The position numbers were made by a program, and so were the translations under genes. Below, piece by piece: positions 6,370 to 9,553 of a stretch of DNA of 9,553 nucleotides. Below the pieces are notes generated by a model, which saw only the letters and a list, made by a program, of their open reading frames with translations, was not told where the DNA came from and made no database searches. Positions within the stretch are counted from its first letter, which is position 1, and the number at the start of each line of letters is the position of its first letter. The DNA comes from Synergistales bacterium (GTDB taxonomy: Bacteria; Synergistota; Synergistia; Synergistales; Aminobacteriaceae), in NCBI GenBank assembly GCA_025997935.1, contig BNVG01000076.1:1-9553 (forward strand). The letters run 5' to 3'.

Positions 6370-7155
6370 CTAACGCTTTTGAATCTCCTCGACGCGCGAG
6401 GCAAGCTCCGACAACTCCGTGTCTATGGCGTCGAGCTGCTTCTGAAACCCGGCTCTGTCAGCGTTCAGCTTTTCGAGCCGTTTTATAAGCCTGTCCACCT
6501 CGAGCCTGTCGGCGGCGGTTCCTTTGTTCAGGACAGACGGGTCGTCCCGCGTTATGTCCCAGACAAAAATAAGATCTCCGCCGGGCGTCGTGGCCGTACT
6601 CATAGAGCCGCTCATGAAAAGTCTGAGTTGTTTGACGCCGTCCATTTGGTTTTTCCCTGTTTTTTCGTCAAAACGCGGAAACCATATCATACCGTCGCGT
6701 TTTCCCTGCAACTTGAAATTGAACCTCTTGTCGTAGTCCGACGGGGTCAAAACCTTCCTGCCGACGTAGAGCTTGAGATGTTTGTCGAAGGGCTGCAAAT
6801 AGACGGGCGTGCCCGATGTGTCGAACTCTACGTGAAACGCTATGTTCTCATCGAGATTGAGCGTCCTCAGGAGGGTATATCGATAGCGCTCCTCCTCGTC
6901 CCTCGTCCAGAGGTTCTTCTCGGCCTCGGAACGTATAAGCGCCTCTACGTATTCAGCTGAGTAATAAGTCACCTTTATACTGACGCTCTGTATTCCGTCA
7001 CGCTCACTGCGCGACTGGGTCTTGCTCCAGGACTTGAGGATCTGATCCTCGACCGCGCCCTCAGCGCCGAGCGCGCAAACAAAAAACGCGCTCATCATAA
7101 CAAGGCTCAAGCAAATTTTCATCTTAAATATTTGACGGTTTCGATTAAACATCAT
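6370..7155 (-). CDS. Hypothetical exported protein with C-terminal coiled coil
   Basis: I do not recognise this 261-residue protein. Residues 5-13 are basic (RNRQIFKMK), followed by a hydrophobic stretch (about 14-30) and small residues ALGAEGA, which fits a signal peptide cleaved near 31-34. The mature part begins with a polar helical region, then a mixed beta-like domain (about 105-202) with Gly- and aromatic-rich segments such as GMIWFPRF and GGDLIFVWD. From about 215 to 260 it is a charged heptad-like helix, LEVDRLIKRLEKL to LASRVEEIQKR, probably a coiled coil. Starts at 7155 or 7152 follow AAGGGG with a somewhat long spacer. Met12 at 7122 would give a shorter signal peptide but has no ribosome binding site. 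It lies between flhB (62 bases away) and pfkA (42 bases away), so an envelope or flagellum-linked role is possible but unproven. Confidence 0.78.
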   Translation of the reverse strand: MMFNRNRQIFKMKICLSLVMMSAFFVCALGAEGAVEDQILKSWSKTQSRSERDGIQSVSIKVTYYSAEYVEALIRSEAEKNLWTRDEEERYRYTLLRTLNLDENIAFHVEFDTSGTPVYLQPFDKHLKLYVGRKVLTPSDYDKRFNFKLQGKRDGMIWFPRFDEKTGKNQMDGVKQLRLFMSGSMSTATTPGGDLIFVWDITRDDPSVLNKGTAADRLEVDRLIKRLEKLNADRAGFQKQLDAIDTELSELASRVEEIQKR

Positions 7156-7217
7156 TCGTTACATTTCCCCTTTCTTGAAATCCCTTAAAACAAAATCACG
7201 CCCAATTATACTATATT

Positions 7218-8303
7218 TTATTTTTTCTTCAGCTTATACACCATCGCCAAAATCTCCGCGACGCCGCGATAGAGGTTTTCAGGCACTTCATCCCCGACTT
7301 CCACCGCGTTAAAGAGCGCCCGCGCCAAGGGCTTGTTTTCGACTATCGGAACGTTATGTTGCAAGGCCAGCTCTCTAATTCTGCGGGCTATAAAGCCCTT
7401 GCCCTTCGCTACTATCTGTGGCGCGGCCATGAGCTCGCGGTCGTAGGCCAAGGCTACTGCCAGCGTGGTTGGGTTCGTGATTACGACGTCGGCCTTAGGC
7501 ACGGAGGACATCATTCTTTTTTTGGCCAGCTCGCGCTGTTTTTGGCGGATTTTTTGTTTTATCTGGGGGTCTCCCTCCATCTGCTTATACTCTTCTTTTA
7601 TATCGTGTTTGCTCATTTTTATGGACTTTTCAAATTCCCATTTTTGATACATATAGTCAAACAAAGACATGATCAGAAGCATAAACGCGAGGCGCATGGA
7701 GAGATCCCACAGCAAATCCCAGATTTGAAACGCGCCGTCCTCCATAGGGAACTGAATGGCGCGCATCGCTATCGGCAGTTTGTCGCGCAGGGCCACGTAT
7801 ATCACGAACACAAAGAACGACGACTTGAGAAGCCCTTTGAGAAGCTCAACTATTGAGCGCATGGATATGATTTTTTTCATTCCGCTGATTGGATTGAGCC
7901 GGCTGAGGTCAAATTTGAAAGGCTCGGTGGTTATTTTCCAGCCTATCTGATAAATGACTATTGCTATTACAAAAACAGCTATGATACATCCCAGAAGCAG
8001 CCAGGCGCTAAAATACGTCCAAACCGCCGAATACTCGAGGGGATAAAACCACCCCTCCCGCAAAAGCGTGGACGAACCTATAAGGCTCACCGTCTCGCGC
8101 ATATAGTCTATCAGAGAGGCGGCTATGCCGGGGCCGAGCGTCAGAAGCCCTACAAGCCCAGCTAAAATCTCGACGGAAGCCGTAAGGTCTTTGCTTTGGC
8201 TAACCTTCCCCTCAGAGCGCGTTTTCTCACGCTTTTTGGGTGTAGCGGGTTCCGTGCGATCCTCAGCGAAAAACTGTATGTCAAAAATAAATCGGATAGT
8301 CAT
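7218..8303 (-). CDS. flhB: Flagellar export apparatus protein FlhB with variant autocleavage motif
   Basis: FlhB (361 residues) is the inner-membrane switch protein of flagellar type III export, changing substrate class from rod/hook to filament proteins. The N-terminus reads FFAEDRTEPATPKKREKTRS, the typical FlhB opening. Four hydrophobic segments fall at about 45-68, 93-120, 155-172 and 195-218. A charged linker (219-270) leads to the cytoplasmic domain with VVITNPTTLAVALAYD. Family members self-cleave between Asn and Pro of NPTH; here Asn277-Pro278-Thr279 are kept but the His is Thr280. The rest of the domain is intact, for example KGKGFIARRIRELA and NVPIVENKPLARALF. I place the start at ATG 8303, which shares a base with the fliR stop (TAATG). 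The frame stays open back to 8666 but there it encodes an out-of-frame reading of fliR. No flhA follows, at least within the window. Confidence 0.96.
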   Translation of the reverse strand: MTIRFIFDIQFFAEDRTEPATPKKREKTRSEGKVSQSKDLTASVEILAGLVGLLTLGPGIAASLIDYMRETVSLIGSSTLLREGWFYPLEYSAVWTYFSAWLLLGCIIAVFVIAIVIYQIGWKITTEPFKFDLSRLNPISGMKKIISMRSIVELLKGLLKSSFFVFVIYVALRDKLPIAMRAIQFPMEDGAFQIWDLLWDLSMRLAFMLLIMSLFDYMYQKWEFEKSIKMSKHDIKEEYKQMEGDPQIKQKIRQKQRELAKKRMMSSVPKADVVITNPTTLAVALAYDRELMAAPQIVAKGKGFIARRIRELALQHNVPIVENKPLARALFNAVEVGDEVPENLYRGVAEILAMVYKLKKK

Positions 8304-9112
8304 TACAGCCAAACCATCGAGCTTGCCAAGGCAAATTCTATCCACCGCTCGAGCTGTCTGTATATCACCTCGACGGTCATGGGCAGCGCTACGGCTAAGA
8401 CAAAAAGCCCAAGCGCTATCTTGATGGGCAGCCCCAAAACGAACACGTTCATCTGCGGCACCGTGCGGGCCAAAAAGCCCAGCCCGACATCCGCGAGCAG
8501 CAACGCGCAGTAATATGGCACCACTATCCTTATAGAAAGGCCAAAAGCGCTGGCAAGCCAATCTCCCATAGCCATATCCCCGGCTGGTATCCATGATATT
8601 TTCGCCAAGGGAATGAGCTTGAGGCTCTCGACAATCGCCTGAATCAAAAGCAAATGTCCGTTCCATCTAAAATAGAACCAGAGACCGACTAAGAACTGTA
8701 GTTGCCCGATAATAGACGATTGTCTTTGCGTCAGAGGATCCATAACGCTTGCCATCGAAAAACCCATAGCCATACTGATAAGTTCGCCGGACACCTGCAA
8801 AGCCATCAAGGGCAAGCCAGCGAAAATGCCTATGGCCATGCCGATAAAAAGTTCGCGCATCGCCATAAAGAAAACAGTTATCCAGCTCTCGAAAAGAAAT
8901 ATGGATACCGCGCTCGCGCCAAAAGCGGTGAGCGCCGTGTCGGTCATGGTTCCCATCGAGACCGCGGCCAGAAGCGTTATGAAGAGAAACCTGAACGGTA
9001 TGGGCGTAGCGGACGCAAAAAACAATGGAAAAGTGAACATCATCCCCACAAAGCGAAGATTGAGAAGGCAATACACCATCAAAAACTGAGCCGGGATCTC
9101 AAGCCCTTTCAT
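8303..9112 (-). CDS. fliR: Flagellar biosynthesis protein FliR
   Basis: A 269-residue, very hydrophobic membrane protein of normal FliR length. FliR assembles with FliP and FliQ into the export gate in the centre of the flagellar basal body. Recognisable FliR features are the N-terminal helix with LRFVGMMFTFPLF (19-31), VSGELISMAMGFSMASVMDP (107-126), and the conserved segment VPQMNVFVLGLPIK (218-231). About six hydrophobic segments can be traced. The gene starts 11 bases after the fliQ stop, with no clear ribosome binding site, so it probably relies on coupling to fliQ. Its stop overlaps the flhB start by one base. Some bacteria fuse FliR and FlhB in one protein; here they are separate and in different frames. 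Confidence 0.95.
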   Translation of the reverse strand: MKGLEIPAQFLMVYCLLNLRFVGMMFTFPLFFASATPIPFRFLFITLLAAVSMGTMTDTALTAFGASAVSIFLFESWITVFFMAMRELFIGMAIGIFAGLPLMALQVSGELISMAMGFSMASVMDPLTQRQSSIIGQLQFLVGLWFYFRWNGHLLLIQAIVESLKLIPLAKISWIPAGDMAMGDWLASAFGLSIRIVVPYYCALLLADVGLGFLARTVPQMNVFVLGLPIKIALGLFVLAVALPMTVEVIYRQLERWIEFALASSMVWL

Positions 9113-9123
9113 GTCTTAATCGT

Positions 9124-9399
9124 TCATTGTATAAATCTCTGGAGCTGTCCGAGAATTTCGCGCGTGAGAGTCAGGATTCTGTTTCCCATCCAGGGGCCTA
9201 CAAGAATAATGAACAAAAACACGCTCAGTATCTTTGGGATAAAAATAAGGGTCTGCTCCTGAATGGACGTAGCGGTCTGTAAAATACCAATGAGAAGCCC
9301 GACGCACATGGCCACCAACAGTACGGGCAGGGTCACGATAAGCATCTCCCACACGCCCCGGCTCATAACGTCGAACATGCTGACAGGGATTATTTCCAT
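9124..9399 (-). CDS. fliQ: Flagellar biosynthesis protein FliQ
   Basis: A 91-residue protein, matching the usual FliQ length of about 89. It has two membrane helices (about 17-40 and 52-75) separated by the conserved loop QTATSIQEQTLIFIPKI (41-57), which is close to the family signature. FliQ subunits wrap around the FliP/FliR core of the export gate. The ATG at 9399 is preceded by AGGGCGG-type purines at a rather long distance. The fliP stop lies 30 bases upstream and fliR starts 11 bases downstream, so the gene sits in the classical fliPQR order. An overlapping 121-codon frame across the fliP/fliQ junction is not a gene. Confidence 0.96.
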   Translation of the reverse strand: MEIIPVSMFDVMSRGVWEMLIVTLPVLLVAMCVGLLIGILQTATSIQEQTLIFIPKILSVFLFIILVGPWMGNRILTLTREILGQLQRFIQ

Positions 9400-9429
9400 T
9401 GGTTTCGCCGCCCTTTCTTCGCTTTGTTT

Positions 9430-9553
9430 TTAAGGCACGTTGGTGAAGCTCTTGAGGATACTGACCACCACCAAATTCCATCCGTCAGCCATAACGAAAA
9501 GCAATATCTTGAAAGGCAGAGAAATCATCATCGGCGGCAACATCATCATGCCC
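9430..9553 (-). CDS. fliP: Flagellar biosynthesis protein FliP, C-terminal end only
   Basis: The last 40 codons and TAA stop are visible. The sequence starts [19 protein letters not shown] and continues with [15 protein letters not shown]. This matches the strongly conserved FliP C-terminus, where GMMMLPP, SLPFK and the following DGW are characteristic. FliP is the main pore-forming subunit of the flagellar export gate. The remainder of the gene lies beyond the right edge. It is followed 30 bases later by fliQ. Confidence 0.95.
   Translation of the reverse strand, partial: GMMMLPPMMISLPFKILLFVMADGWNLVVVSILKSFTNVP

Noticed and set aside
5683..6960. 425-codon open frame on the plus strand opposite pfkA and the exported-protein gene
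   Set aside because: It is antisense to a well-supported pfkA and an exported protein, resembles no known protein and has low-complexity basic composition. Such mirror frames arise from codon bias on the true strand.
7159..7164. ATG-TAA start-stop element in the leader of the exported-protein gene
   Set aside because: It sits only two bases after the purine run, too close for normal initiation, and a six-base element is expected by chance.
7205..7210. TATAAT on the minus strand just after flhB, as a promoter for the exported-protein gene
   Set aside because: No acceptable -35 box at 16-18 bases upstream and no extended -10 TG. The AT-rich gap could produce such a hexamer by chance, although a weak promoter cannot be excluded.
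8304..8666. 121-residue N-terminal extension of FlhB in the open upstream frame
   Set aside because: This stretch lies wholly within fliR in another frame, and its translation looks like nonsense. The canonical FlhB opening begins just after ATG 8303, which overlaps the fliR stop.
9116..9481. 121-codon frame spanning the fliP/fliQ junction
   Set aside because: It overlaps confidently identified fliP and fliQ in a different frame, and its sequence matches neither.

Overview
All identified genes lie on the minus strand, so the window reads right to left. The gene set points to a motile, diderm-type fermentative bacterium of moderate G+C. It has a flagellar export apparatus, an ATP-dependent phosphofructokinase, a D-glutamate cyclase-like enzyme, an N-acetylglucosamine-6-phosphate deacetylase and the start of a lipoprotein that looks like a branched-chain amino acid binding protein. 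This mix would suit an amino-acid-fermenting lineage such as Synergistota. That placement is a guess from gene content and was not tested by phylogeny.

Right part (9553 to 7218): the end of fliP, then fliQ, fliR and flhB, in the classical order and tightly packed; the fliR stop and flhB start overlap. These encode the membrane core and specificity switch of the flagellar type III export gate. Flagellar genes stop after flhB. FlhB carries NPTT where the family has the NPTH self-cleavage motif.

Middle part (7155 to 2269): a secreted coiled-coil protein of unknown function, pfkA, a D-glutamate cyclase-like gene (DUF4392), a small membrane-anchored protein of unknown function, and rho. A 19-codon leader ORF with a strong ribosome binding site precedes rho, and its stop codon overlaps the best rho start codon. 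Rho has an N-terminal extension of about 125 residues that is probably disordered.

Left part (2248 to 1): nagA and a tRNA1(Val)-type adenine N6-methyltransferase continue the same run with short gaps of 20 to 23 bases. A 207-base intergenic region follows. It contains a textbook sigma70/sigmaA promoter (TTGACA, 17-base spacer, TATTAT) for the lipoprotein gene that runs off the left edge. The -35 box is the last, one-base-altered unit of a tandem 8-bp repeat.

Spacing suggests one long co-oriented transcription unit from the flagellar genes to the methyltransferase, possibly with internal promoters, and a separate unit for the transporter gene. I saw no convincing intrinsic terminator, tRNA, rRNA, CRISPR array or mobile element. 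No clearly new multi-gene system is visible. The best leads are the repeat-embedded promoter, the altered FlhB motif and the rho leader ORF.
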